From CAVQMB01 sp963713445 (GTDB lineage Bacteria > Pseudomonadota > Gammaproteobacteria > Competibacterales > Competibacteraceae), in NCBI GenBank assembly GCA_963713445.1, contig CAVQMB010000008.1, positions 170,573-234,572 on the forward strand: a stretch of 64,000 nucleotides of DNA, read 5' to 3'. A program made the translations under genes and the position numbers. Within the stretch, counting starts at the first letter, position 1. Each line of letters opens with the position of its first letter. A model generated the notes under the pieces. The model had not been told where the DNA came from. It searched no databases and worked only from the letters and a program-made list of their open reading frames with translations. Below are positions 30,040 through 38,522 of this stretch, in pieces.

Positions 30040-30648
30040 GTGGCGCTATCCATCATTCGGCACGGGGAAACCGCAGGCAACGCAGCCGGTATCGTGCAGC
30101 TCCCTGACGTGCCGCTCAATGAGCACGGCATCCGCCAGGCGCAGCAACTCGGCAACCGGTTTGCCGTCACGCCACCGCCGTTGATTCTGGCCAGTGATTA
30201 TCTGCGGACGCGCATGACAGCCGAGCAAATCTGCCACGCGACCGGCGCCGAACTGTGCCTTGAACCGCTGCTCCGGGAGCGTCACTTCGGTGATTTGCGA
30301 GGCCGCTCACACGCATCCATCGGCGACCTCTACGCACCTGATCTGGAGCCGCCCAACGGCGAATCCTGGGCAGCATTCCACGCCCGGATCGACCGCGCCT
30401 GGGAAGCGGTTGTCGACCGTCTGGCGACGACGTCCGGATACTTGGTTGTGGTCACTCACGGGCTGGTCTGCTATTCACTGGCTGCCCGCCACCTGCAACT
30501 ACCGGCTGGCCAGGCCGCCGCGATGAATTTCCGCAACACTTCAGTCACCGAAGTGCTGCCGCACTCACCCTGGCAGGTCACCCGTCTGAACTGTACCGCG
30601 CACCTCGACGAGGCCCACGGCGAGCGTGCCATCGCCGGCGGTGTCTGA
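30040..30648 (+). CDS. Histidine phosphatase family protein
   Basis: A 202-residue member of the histidine phosphatase (phosphoglycerate mutase-like) superfamily. The phospho-histidine motif IIRHGETAGN is near the N terminus; the second conserved residues appear as LRERHFGDLRGRS and the second catalytic histidine in VVTHGLVCYSL. Members include cobalamin (alpha-ribazole) phosphatases, broad-specificity sugar phosphatases and SixA; the substrate is not predictable here. The start is GTG at 30040 with GGGGAA upstream. It sits between typA and pdxH on the same strand, with 16 bases to the pdxH start. Confidence 0.85.
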   Translation: MALSIIRHGETAGNAAGIVQLPDVPLNEHGIRQAQQLGNRFAVTPPPLILASDYLRTRMTAEQICHATGAELCLEPLLRERHFGDLRGRSHASIGDLYAPDLEPPNGESWAAFHARIDRAWEAVVDRLATTSGYLVVVTHGLVCYSLAARHLQLPAGQAAAMNFRNTSVTEVLPHSPWQVTRLNCTAHLDEAHGERAIAGGV

Positions 30649-30664
30649 GCACCCGGAGTCATTG

Positions 30665-31309
30665 ATGCAAACTTCCCTGGCCGATTTGCGCCGCGACTAT
30701 GCGCTGACGCGTCTGGATGAAGATTCAGCCGACGCCGATCCGATCCGCCAGTTTCAGCGCTGGTTTCAGGAAGCGCTGCGGGCCGAAGTCACCGAACCCA
30801 ACGCCATGACCCTCGCCACCTCGGATCGCGAGGGCCAGCCGCATGCCCGTATCGTGTTGCTCAAGGATGTCGCCGCCACTGGCTTCGTATTCTTCACCAA
30901 CTACAACAGCGCCAAAGGGCGTGAACTCACCGAGAACCCGCGTGCGGCGCTAGTATTTCTGTGGCAGGAACTGGAACGCCAGGTCCGGGTCGAAGGGACC
31001 GTCAGCCGAGTCGCCCCGGACGAGTCGGAACATTACTTCCACACCCGACCGCGCGGCAGCCAGATCGGTGCGCTGGCCTCGCGGCAGAGTCAGCCGGCGG
31101 CCAACCGGCAGATTCTGGAACAGCGCTTCACCGAACTGGACCAACGCTATCGGGACGGCACCATACCCCGCCCAACGCACTGGGGCGGATACCGTCTGCT
31201 GCCAAGCCGCCTCGAATTCTGGCAGGGTCGGCGTAACCGGTTACACGACCGACTCTGCTATCAACGTATTACGGAGCAAGACTGGCAGTTACAACGACTC
31301 GAGCCATAA
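30665..31309 (+). CDS. pdxH: Pyridoxamine 5'-phosphate oxidase
   Basis: A 214-residue FMN-dependent oxidase that makes pyridoxal 5'-phosphate from pyridoxine or pyridoxamine phosphate, the last step of vitamin B6 synthesis and salvage. Seen are the FMN-binding segments ATSDREGQPHARIVLLKDV and VFFTNYNSAKGRELTENPRAALVFLW, then GSQIGALASRQSQPA and the C-terminal substrate/FMN region HWGGYRLLPSRLEFWQG ending in RLHDRLCY. The ATG at 30665 gives the family length (E. coli 218). It follows the histidine phosphatase by 16 bases, so they may share a transcript. Confidence 0.96.
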   Translation: MQTSLADLRRDYALTRLDEDSADADPIRQFQRWFQEALRAEVTEPNAMTLATSDREGQPHARIVLLKDVAATGFVFFTNYNSAKGRELTENPRAALVFLWQELERQVRVEGTVSRVAPDESEHYFHTRPRGSQIGALASRQSQPAANRQILEQRFTELDQRYRDGTIPRPTHWGGYRLLPSRLEFWQGRRNRLHDRLCYQRITEQDWQLQRLEP

Positions 31310-31689
31310 TTCTAAAATCTTCTGCTACAGCAGCATTATATCGATTGCTGGGTCGACATCATCATTGCTATATTAGCCATGTTGTCGCCGGTCAGTCTGA
31401 TGAGTGCGCTGTACCCGCGAATTTTGCGACAAGTACCGCACCGTACTAGTGCGGTGACGGGTTGTGTCAGGGTTTCCACCGCTTGCCTCAGCAAACGGCA
31501 GGTGGTCACTAACTGCGCTCCCATGATTCATTGGCGTTGTCCCATTGAGCTTCAGATCGCGAGCTTCACCCGTCCCCGGCAACCGGCATACGGCCCAGGG
31601 CGACCTAGTTCTCCGCTGCTGCCTCAACCTTCCGGTCAGCGACCGACGGCAACACGACGCCATGGATCTGGTTGAGCGCTGGAGAAGCG
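31310..31689 (+). other. rne 5' region, non-coding
   Basis: This 380-base stretch before rne holds no convincing gene. E. coli rne has a long structured leader of similar size used for autoregulation, and this may be its counterpart. A possible promoter lies at 31345-31374: TTGCTG and TATATT with an 18-base spacer. A 7-bp hairpin at 31435-31455 (ACCGCAC/GTGCGGT) could be part of the leader. A ribosome-binding site GGAGAAG is at 31680-31686. All assignments here are inferred from pattern and position only. Confidence 0.4.
31345..31374 (+). promoter_or_regulatory. Possible promoter upstream of rne
   Basis: TTGCTG at 31345-31350 and TATATT at 31369-31374 are separated by 18 bases. The -10 box matches five of six consensus positions; the -35 only the TTG. 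This would give a leader of about 310 bases, close to the long rne leader of E. coli. Confidence 0.3.
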
Positions 31690-34600
31690 ATGAAAAGAAT
31701 GCTGATCAATGCGACTCAGCGGGAAGAGTTGCGCGTAGCCCTCGTTGATGGGCAAAAACTGTATGATCTCGACATCGAGACGCCTAGCCGGGAACAGAAG
31801 AAAGCCAACGTCTACAAAGGCGTCATTACCCGGGTAGAACCCAGTCTTGAAGCTGCGTTCGTCGACTACGGCGCGGAGCGGCACGGCTTTCTGCCGTTCA
31901 AGGAGATCGCCCGCAGTTACTTGGATCCCGATCTCGCGGGAAACAGCGGCCGCCCCAACGTCAAAGAGGCGCTCAAGGAAGGGACCGAGATCATCGTCCA
32001 GGTTGAAAAAGAGGAGCGCGGCACCAAAGGCGCTGCGCTCACCACGTTCATCAGCCTGGCCGGTCGCTACCTGGTATTGATGCCCAACAATCCGCGCGCC
32101 GGCGGCGTATCGCGCCGTATTGAAGGCGACGACCGCCAAGAGGTGCGCGAGGCGATGAAGGATCTCGCCATCCCCGACGGCATGGGGGTGATTGTGCGCA
32201 CCGCAGGAGTGGGCCGGTCGGCCGAGGAAATGCAATGGGATCTCGACTATCTCATGCAGATCTGGGAAGCGATACAGCAGGCTGCAGAAAAACGTAAGGC
32301 GCCGCTCCTGATCTACCAGGAAAGCAACATCATCATCCGGGCGCTACGCGACTATCTGCGACCGGATATCGGCGAGGTCGTGGTCGACAACCCGGAAATT
32401 TTCGGTCAGGCGCAGGACTTCATGCGCCAGGTTATGCCAAAGTCGCTGAACAAACTTAAGCTCTACGAAGAACATACCCCGCTGTTCACGCGGTTCCAGA
32501 TCGAATCGCAGATCGAAACCGCGTTCCAACGCGACGTGGCGCTGCCGTCCGGCGGCTCCATCGTCATTGACTATACCGAAGCGCTGGTTTCAATAGACAT
32601 CAACTCGGCGCGCGCCACCAAGGGTGCCGACATCGAGGAAACCGCGCTCAACACCAACCTCGAAGCAGCCGAGGAAATCGGCCGACAAATGCGCCTGCGC
32701 GACCTGGGCGGTCTGATCGTTATCGATTTCATCGATATGGCGTCCAACCGCAACCAGCGTGAAGTGGAATCACGGCTGCGCGAGATGGTCAAGAGTGACC
32801 GGGCCCGGGTGCAGATTGGCCGCATTTCGCGCTTCGGACTACTGGAACTCTCGCGGCAGCGGTTGCGGGCCTCAATCGACGAAGCCAGTCATACCGTCTG
32901 TCCACGCTGCAATGGTCAGGGCAGCATCCGCGGCGCACAGTCACTGGCATTGTCGCTGATGCGCCTGCTCGAGGAAGAGGCAATTAAGGAACGCACCAGC
33001 CGCGTGCTGCTGCAAGTCCCGGTCAAGGTCGCCACCTACCTGCTAAACGAGAAACGTGCGGCCTTGCACGCGGTCGAGTCCCGCCACCACGTCGAAGTGG
33101 TGATAATACCCAACGAATCGCTGGAGACACCGCATTTCGAACTCCAACGCCAGCGCCGCGACGAATTGCCGGAAACGGAGACACCGAGCTACGGCCTCGC
33201 CACCCATTACGAAGATGCGGATACCGAGCGCCTTGGTATACACGAGCCGGTGCCACGCGAGGAGCCGGTGGTAAAAGCAATCCAGCCCCCGGCACCGGCT
33301 CCCGAGCGCATCCGCGAAGCTGCCGCCGCCAAGCCGGGTTTCCTGAAATGGTTGTGGTCAACCTTTTTTGAGAACGACGAAACGGCCGGTGTCGAAGCCG
33401 ACAGCGCGCCACCCACCAAGGCGCGCAGTGCCAGCAAAACCGGTACTGCTCAACGTGGCCGCCGCGGTAACGGCCGGCGTCGCGAGGGTGCTGGCGAGGG
33501 CGGTGACAAAGCCAAACCGGCTGAAGCTGCAGTCAAGGAGACGCCCCAGAGGAAGCCCCGGAAGGCGGCCCCACAGCCTGCCGACGTAGTGCCCTCAACA
33601 AGTGGCTCCGAGGCGGTGACGCCTCAGAGTGATTCGCCGCCAAGCGACGGTGACAGCGGCAATGCACGCAGCCGACGTGGGCGCCGCGGCGGACGCAAAC
33701 GCCGCAGCAAAGAAAGCGCCCCGCAGGTGGGTTCTGCCGAGGCCCAGCCGGAAACCCGCGGCGAAGACCATGACGCCGCCGAGTCGTCTTCTTCGACGCT
33801 GCCCGAAGCAGCAGAAGCGCCGGCGGAACCGGGCCGGAAGCAGCGCGAACGGCCCAAGCGGGCACCAGCGCCGCAACCCGGCACTATTACCACTGCGGCA
33901 GGGGTAACCCGGCAGATCCGGGCAGGCCGGCCCCGGATTCCTACGGGTGCCGCCGCAGCCGCAGCCGAAGCCGTAGTGCAGGAAACGGTCGCTGCCACCC
34001 ATCCCGCGTCTGGCAACCCACCGCCGGCAGCGGGCACCGCCGACGAACACCCCGCCGCCGCTGCGAACGAGCAGGCGACTATTGATGCCAACGCCGGTAC
34101 CGCTGGTAATGACAGCACGGCAGGGACCGAGACTACTGCCGATCAGGCGGCGCCGAAGCGCGGTACCCGCGGTGGACGGCCGCGCCGTAGGCGTGAGACG
34201 CCCGCCGCGACCGGGGCGTCATCTCCAGAAACCGACCAGACCGGGTCTGCCAGCCACCAGGACGAGCAGTTGACCGGAACCAATGCGGGTCACGAAGCCG
34301 CACGCCGCGACCAGGATGTCACCACGAACGTGGTACCCGAGGAACAGCCGAAAGCGACCGGCAGTCCTGCTGATGGCGCACCGGATCTTACGCCAGACAT
34401 TGCGTCTGCGGACAGTCCTGAAACGCGTACGGGAGAGCGGCTGCCTGAATCAGAGCGCTCGGCCAGTTCTGCTGAACCGGCGACGCCACGACCGGAATCC
34501 ACTTCCAGTCAACCGCAGGCAGTCGATCCGACCCAGGAATTGCCTGTCAAGGAAGCTGCTGCGCCCACGGTGACCGTACCTAATGAGCGGGAACCAGGCG

Positions 34601-34905
34601 CCGGCACAGCCCAGCCGCCATCAAACACGGATCGTGAGCTTGCTACCGGCACTGATGATCAAGCGCAACCGCAAGCGCAACCGGTTGAACCGCTGTCAGC
34701 TTCGGAAACGCCAACGGCCAGCGGCCAGGAAAGGGTCACGGATGCCGCCGACGGTTCCTCGGCCACGGCCCGCACGGTAGCCGTGCCGGAAGAGCCGCAG
34801 CCAGCGGAACCCGCCAGGAAGAAATCGCCGGGACCTTCCCGGACAACTCCCCCGGAGAGCTCTCCTGAGGCAGACGACAACGCCGACGGCAATAACAGGG
34901 CATAA
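31690..34905 (+). CDS. rne: Ribonuclease E
   Basis: A 1071-residue RNase E, the main endonuclease of mRNA decay and rRNA/tRNA processing and the scaffold of the degradosome. The catalytic half (about residues 1-520) shows the S1 domain (GVITRVEPSLEAAFVDYGAERHGFLPF), the 5'-sensor and DNase I-like domains with metal aspartates (VSIDINSARATKGADIEETALNTN and LIVIDFIDM), and the zinc-link CPRCNGQGSIRG. The C-terminal half is long, low-complexity and disordered, rich in Ala, Pro, Glu and Arg, with Arg-rich patches (RRGRRGGRKRRSK, RGGRPRRRRE) suited to RNA binding. The partner-binding segments known from E. coli cannot be recognised. ATG 31690 has a good ribosome-binding site. It lies alone; the convergent gene downstream is a phosphatase. 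Confidence 0.95.
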   Translation: MKRMLINATQREELRVALVDGQKLYDLDIETPSREQKKANVYKGVITRVEPSLEAAFVDYGAERHGFLPFKEIARSYLDPDLAGNSGRPNVKEALKEGTEIIVQVEKEERGTKGAALTTFISLAGRYLVLMPNNPRAGGVSRRIEGDDRQEVREAMKDLAIPDGMGVIVRTAGVGRSAEEMQWDLDYLMQIWEAIQQAAEKRKAPLLIYQESNIIIRALRDYLRPDIGEVVVDNPEIFGQAQDFMRQVMPKSLNKLKLYEEHTPLFTRFQIESQIETAFQRDVALPSGGSIVIDYTEALVSIDINSARATKGADIEETALNTNLEAAEEIGRQMRLRDLGGLIVIDFIDMASNRNQREVESRLREMVKSDRARVQIGRISRFGLLELSRQRLRASIDEASHTVCPRCNGQGSIRGAQSLALSLMRLLEEEAIKERTSRVLLQVPVKVATYLLNEKRAALHAVESRHHVEVVIIPNESLETPHFELQRQRRDELPETETPSYGLATHYEDADTERLGIHEPVPREEPVVKAIQPPAPAPERIREAAAAKPGFLKWLWSTFFENDETAGVEADSAPPTKARSASKTGTAQRGRRGNGRRREGAGEGGDKAKPAEAAVKETPQRKPRKAAPQPADVVPSTSGSEAVTPQSDSPPSDGDSGNARSRRGRRGGRKRRSKESAPQVGSAEAQPETRGEDHDAAESSSSTLPEAAEAPAEPGRKQRERPKRAPAPQPGTITTAAGVTRQIRAGRPRIPTGAAAAAAEAVVQETVAATHPASGNPPPAAGTADEHPAAAANEQATIDANAGTAGNDSTAGTETTADQAAPKRGTRGGRPRRRRETPAATGASSPETDQTGSASHQDEQLTGTNAGHEAARRDQDVTTNVVPEEQPKATGSPADGAPDLTPDIASADSPETRTGERLPESERSASSAEPATPRPESTSSQPQAVDPTQELPVKEAAAPTVTVPNEREPGAGTAQPPSNTDRELATGTDDQAQPQAQPVEPLSASETPTASGQERVTDAADGSSATARTVAVPEEPQPAEPARKKSPGPSRTTPPESSPEADDNADGNNRA

Positions 34906-34913
34906 CACTGGCA

Positions 34914-34945
34914 CCCCACGGAGCGGCGACTACGGGTCCGTGGGG
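34914..34945. terminator. Hairpin between convergent rne and phosphatase genes
   Basis: A 9-bp perfect inverted repeat (CCCCACGGA and TCCGTGGGG) with a 14-base loop lies in the 65 bases between the rne stop and the phosphatase stop. There is no T run on either strand, so it is a possible rho-assisted or bidirectional terminator rather than a classic one. Confidence 0.35.
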
Positions 34946-34970
34946 CTTCCAGCCCCTATCTCCACGATCT

Positions 34971-35456
34971 TCACGGCAACGCCGGATGGCACTGTCTCAG
35001 ATGCCTCAGCAGACCCTCAGTCGCCGCCTCCAGCAGATCCAGTACTCGTTCAAAATCAGGCCTGCCACCATAGTACGGATCCGGCACCTCGTCGCCGGGC
35101 AGGTGCGGTGCGAACGAAAGCGTCAGCCGAATTCTGGCAAGTTGATCAGCTGACTGCGCGAGCTGCTGCAGATAAGCCACGTGCCCCTGATCCATGGCCA
35201 GCAGATAATCGAATCTGGCCAGGTCGGCGGCATCAACCGCCCGGGCACGCAAATCGTCGATACTGAAACCCCGCCGCCGCGCCGCCGCCCGCGCCCTGCG
35301 GTCAGGCGGTTCGCCGCTGTGGTAACCGATGATGCCGCCGGAGTCCACGTGAATGTGCGGTTGCAAACCGAGGTTCAGCACCCGTTGGCGCAATAACCCT
35401 TCCGCCAACGGCGAGCGGCAGATGTTGCCGGTGCAGACCATCAAGACATGAATCAC
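34971..35456 (-). CDS. Low molecular weight protein tyrosine phosphatase
   Basis: A 161-residue LMW-PTP. The P-loop CTGNICRSP (C-x5-R-S) lies at the N terminus, and the general-acid aspartate is in the DPYYGG motif near the C terminus. In bacteria these enzymes often regulate exopolysaccharide tyrosine kinases, but no such kinase is in the window. The start is GTG at 35456, overlapping the kdsB stop by 4 bases (GTGA), so it is coupled to kdsB at the end of the exbB-to-kdsB run. Alternative membership of the arsenate-reductase branch is less likely, given the DPYYGG end. Confidence 0.9.
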   Translation of the reverse strand: MIHVLMVCTGNICRSPLAEGLLRQRVLNLGLQPHIHVDSGGIIGYHSGEPPDRRARAAARRRGFSIDDLRARAVDAADLARFDYLLAMDQGHVAYLQQLAQSADQLARIRLTLSFAPHLPGDEVPDPYYGGRPDFERVLDLLEAATEGLLRHLRQCHPALP

Positions 35457-36229
35457 GTCCCGCCCTCACCCACGCGGGCCAGCAGTCGTCCGACCCGGAC
35501 CAGGTCGGCCTCGGTATCAACCCCGGCAGGCGGCACAGCGGCTGTTTCCCGAACGCTGATCCTGATGCCGGCTCGCAACGCCCGCAGTTGCTCCAGCATC
35601 TCGCAGCCCTCCACCGGATCCGCCACCAGCCCGGCAAATTCAAGCAGAGTCGCTACCCGATAGGCATAGACGCCGATATGGCGCCACCACTGACCGGGAG
35701 GGAGCTGCATGCGGGATTCTTCCGCAAATGCCTCACGATGCCATGGTATCGGTGCCCTGCTGAAATAAAGGGCGAACCCCGCTCTATCCCGGACCACCTT
35801 GACGACATTAGGGTCGAATACCTCTGTCGCCGTCGCGATCCGTGCGCACAGGGTCGCAATGCCCGCCTTTGGCTGCTGGCTTAATTCCTGAGCGGTCTGG
35901 CGCAGTAATGCTGGTGGCAGCAATGGCTCATCGCCTTGCAGATTAACCACGATTGCATCATCCGGCCAGCCGCTTTGCGCTACCACTTCCGCCAGTCGGT
36001 CGGTGCCACTGGCATGTTCCGTGCTCGTCATGCAGACCTGAGCGAACCGGGCGGCCACGCTAGCGACCCGCGCATCGTCGGTGGCAATCACCACTTCGGC
36101 CGCACCGCTCGCGCAGGCCACTCGATGCACGTGCTCCAGCAGCGTTCTGCCGGCCAGTTCACGCAATGGTTTGCCGGGCAACCGGCTGGCGCTGTAGCGG
36201 GCCGGAATAACGACCCGAAACTCACCCAT
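35453..36229 (-). CDS. kdsB: 3-deoxy-manno-octulosonate cytidylyltransferase (CMP-KDO synthetase)
   Basis: A 258-residue nucleotidyltransferase that activates KDO with CTP to CMP-KDO for lipopolysaccharide inner core. The N terminus EFRVVIPARYSASRLPGKPL carries the nucleotide-binding motif; NLQGDEPLLP, VKVVRDRAGFALYFSRAPIPW and HIGVYAYRVATLLEF are family blocks. The ATG at 36229 is chosen; the frame runs open to 36307. It overlaps the Trm112-like gene by 8 bases and the phosphatase by 4, so it is part of a tightly packed run with lpxK, giving two successive lipid A/KDO steps. Confidence 0.95.
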   Translation of the reverse strand: MGEFRVVIPARYSASRLPGKPLRELAGRTLLEHVHRVACASGAAEVVIATDDARVASVAARFAQVCMTSTEHASGTDRLAEVVAQSGWPDDAIVVNLQGDEPLLPPALLRQTAQELSQQPKAGIATLCARIATATEVFDPNVVKVVRDRAGFALYFSRAPIPWHREAFAEESRMQLPPGQWWRHIGVYAYRVATLLEFAGLVADPVEGCEMLEQLRALRAGIRISVRETAAVPPAGVDTEADLVRVGRLLARVGEGGT

Positions 36230-36425
36230 CAAGCGCTGCCGACGCCCCTCCTGTGCTCGGTTCATCCAGGTGACGTGCTTCCGATTCGAGCATGATCGGG
36301 ATGCCATCCCGGATCGGATAGGCCAACCGGCTGGTTTCGCACACCAGTTCCTGGTGGTCGGAATCGTAGCGCAGCGGTGCCTTGCTGACCGGACACACCA
36401 GTATTTCCAGCAGTTTCTTGTCCAT
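36222..36425 (-). CDS. Trm112-like small protein
   Basis: A 67-residue Trm112-family protein (UPF0434/YcaR in E. coli). The motif KLLEILVCPVSKAPL and the segment SRLAYPIRDGIPIML are typical. Trm112 proteins activate methyltransferases in eukaryotes; the bacterial role is unknown. Only one cysteine of the usual zinc site (Cys11) is clear, with Cys29 a possible second (ELVCETS). It lies between lpxK and kdsB, as in E. coli (lpxK-ycaR-kdsB), and overlaps kdsB by 8 bases. Confidence 0.92.
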   Translation of the reverse strand: MDKKLLEILVCPVSKAPLRYDSDHQELVCETSRLAYPIRDGIPIMLESEARHLDEPSTGGASAALDG

Positions 36426-36440
36426 GGATACCTCGCAAAG

Positions 36441-37436
36441 TCAGGCAGCCGGTGCGACCGGCCTCTCGGTTGATGCCGTCAGGTGGGCCAGTCGCTGCAG
36501 CAAAACCTCGACCAGCGCCTCCGACAGCTCGGCCTCGACCGGCACGTACCAATGCTCGGCGCGGGACCAGGAACCGCATTTTACCGCGTCCTTCTCAGTC
36601 ATCAGCAATGACTGTCCGCTGTCGATGACCAAGTCGGCCGACCGGAAGCGATGATGATCAGGCAGCGCACGGCCCTGAACCTGCAGGCCATAGCCACGCA
36701 GATCAGCAAAGAAGCGCTCGGGGTCGCCGATGCCCGCAAGCGCGGTCACCTGGCAACCGCGCCACTGCGCCAGCGCACGCGTGCGGCCGGAATCGAGCAG
36801 ATTCACTGCCGGCCCCAGCCGCAGATGCATCGGATGTTCGCCGGCCCGGGCACAACCGTTGGCTACCACCAGATCGACCTGCTGCAGCCGCGACCGGCGC
36901 TCCCGCAACGGCCCGGCCGGCAGCAGAAACCCATTGCCGAAGCGCCGGCGGCCGTCGATCACAGCGATTTCGATGTCGCGGCCCAGCGCATAGTGCTGCA
37001 AGCCGTCGTCCGCCAATATGATATCGCAGCCCCGCCGCACCAGCTCGCGAGCCCCTCGCGGCCGATCGCGATCCACGACCACCGGACAACCACAGCGCCG
37101 GGCGATAAGTACCGGTTCATCTCCCGCGCAAGCCGGATCGCTGGCAGCGGTCACCAGCTGCGGTGCCGGCCTGTGCCGAGCCCCGTAACCGCGGCTGACC
37201 ACGCCCGGCCGGTACCCGGCCCGGCAAAGCAGCTTGGCCAGAGCCACTACCAGTGGCGTCTTGCCGGTCCCGCCGACGGTGATATTGCCAACCACTACCA
37301 CCGGCACCGGAATCCGTTGCTGATGCAGCAAACCACACCGATAGGCGCCACGGCGCAGCATCACAAGCAGCCCGAAAAGCTGGCTCAAAGGCCATAGCAC
37401 CAAGGCCAACGGATGCCGCGCATACCAGTGACGCAC
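36441..37436 (-). CDS. lpxK: Tetraacyldisaccharide 4'-kinase
   Basis: A 331-residue membrane-associated kinase that adds the 4'-phosphate to the lipid A precursor at the cytoplasmic face. The N-terminal hydrophobic stretch is followed by the P-loop GNITVGGTGKTP (residues about 50-61), then SRGYGAR, DEPVLIARR, ILADDGLQHYALGRD and LLPAGPLRE, all LpxK blocks. It starts with GTG at 37436, directly at the exbD stop, and is followed 15 bases later by the Trm112-like gene. Position and sequence agree on an LPS role. Confidence 0.95.
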   Translation of the reverse strand: MRHWYARHPLALVLWPLSQLFGLLVMLRRGAYRCGLLHQQRIPVPVVVVGNITVGGTGKTPLVVALAKLLCRAGYRPGVVSRGYGARHRPAPQLVTAASDPACAGDEPVLIARRCGCPVVVDRDRPRGARELVRRGCDIILADDGLQHYALGRDIEIAVIDGRRRFGNGFLLPAGPLRERRSRLQQVDLVVANGCARAGEHPMHLRLGPAVNLLDSGRTRALAQWRGCQVTALAGIGDPERFFADLRGYGLQVQGRALPDHHRFRSADLVIDSGQSLLMTEKDAVKCGSWSRAEHWYVPVEAELSEALVEVLLQRLAHLTASTERPVAPAA

Positions 37437-37853
37437 CTATTGGGTAGACCCCGGTTGGGCGGCAATGGAGATGTGTTGCAAACCGAGCTGGCCGGCAGCA
37501 TCCAGGGTCTGCACCACTGCCTGATTGGGGGTACGGCCATCGGCGCGGATCTCCAGGGTGGGGTGCCGGTGGCCCCGCATCGCAGCCGCCAGAGCCGTCT
37601 TCAGTGTCGTCAGGTCGGTCGCCGGCAACGCATGTCCGTCAACGGCAAAACGTCCGGCGGCGTCGATACTGACCACCAGGGTGGCCTGCTGCTCCTGGAC
37701 CTGGCGGCTGACCTTGGGCAAGGTGATATCGAACGCCGACTGTTTGCGGAAAGTGGTCGTAACCATGAAAAAGATGAGCAACAGAAATACCACGTCGATC
37801 AGTGACGTCAGGCCAATCTCAGGCTCTTCCAGGCGGCGTTTGCGGAGTTTCAT
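37437..37853 (-). CDS. exbD: Biopolymer transporter ExbD (TolR-like)
   Basis: A 138-residue ExbD/TolR protein, the proton-channel partner with ExbB that converts proton motive force into energy for TonB or Tol. One N-terminal transmembrane helix (IGLTSLIDVVFLLLIFFMVTTTF) contains the essential aspartate, Asp19 (SLID). The periplasmic domain follows. It overlaps exbB by 4 bases and ends at the lpxK start. The neighbours do not show whether it serves TonB or Tol; no tonB or tolA gene is in the window. Confidence 0.92.
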   Translation of the reverse strand: MKLRKRRLEEPEIGLTSLIDVVFLLLIFFMVTTTFRKQSAFDITLPKVSRQVQEQQATLVVSIDAAGRFAVDGHALPATDLTTLKTALAAAMRGHRHPTLEIRADGRTPNQAVVQTLDAAGQLGLQHISIAAQPGSTQ

Positions 37854-38512
37854 GACCGCCGCCTCCGCACCTGCTGCTCGGGCAGCGGCGGCAGGGTGTC
37901 GCGACTGGCCAGCCGTTCGGCGATATCCACCAGAAGGATCGCTTCTGCTTCCATGCGCAGCACCAGTTCATCCACCCGGGCGCGCAGGTAACGGTAGAAC
38001 AACAGGCTGGGAATAGCCACCGTGAGGCCCCCCGCGGTGGTGATCAGAGCCTTGGCAATGCCATCCGACAGCAGTGCGATATTGCCATTGCCCTGCGTAG
38101 CGATCACGTTAAACACCTCGATCATGCCGAACACGGTACCAAGCAATCCCAGCAGGGGCGCCACCGACGCGATGGTACCCAACGCGTTGAGGTAACGCTC
38201 CAGGTCATGTACGACCTGACGTCCGCAGTCCTCCAGGCTTTCCTTGACCACCTCGCGACCCAGGTGATAGTTCGCCACACCTGCGCTTAACAAACGCCCC
38301 AACGGCGACTGACCGCTAAGCCGCAGCAACCCTTCGGCGGTCACCAGGGCATTGCCCTCGACCGCCTTGTGCAGGGCCTGAACCAGCTGCGGTGGCAATA
38401 CCCGGCTGCGCCGCAGCGCCCATAACCGCTCGAGGACGATCGCCATGGCGATCACCGAGCAGGCAATGATTGGCAGCATCAGCCAGCCGCCAGCTTTGAT
38501 CAGATCCCACAC
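37850..38512 (-). CDS. exbB: MotA/TolQ/ExbB proton channel protein
   Basis: A 220-residue ExbB/TolQ/MotA-family channel subunit that makes the proton pathway with ExbD. Three hydrophobic spans are visible: about residues 10-27, 114-134 and 151-171. The family segment APLLGLLGTVFGMIEVFNVIA is near residues 110-130, with GGLTVAIPSLLFYRYL after it. GTG start at 38512. It lies 10 bases after the HisD-like stop and overlaps exbD by 4 bases, so exbB, exbD, lpxK, the Trm112-like gene, kdsB and the phosphatase may form one transcript. Confidence 0.92.
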   Translation of the reverse strand: MWDLIKAGGWLMLPIIACSVIAMAIVLERLWALRRSRVLPPQLVQALHKAVEGNALVTAEGLLRLSGQSPLGRLLSAGVANYHLGREVVKESLEDCGRQVVHDLERYLNALGTIASVAPLLGLLGTVFGMIEVFNVIATQGNGNIALLSDGIAKALITTAGGLTVAIPSLLFYRYLRARVDELVLRMEAEAILLVDIAERLASRDTLPPLPEQQVRRRRS

Positions 38513-38522
38513 GGCGCACCCT

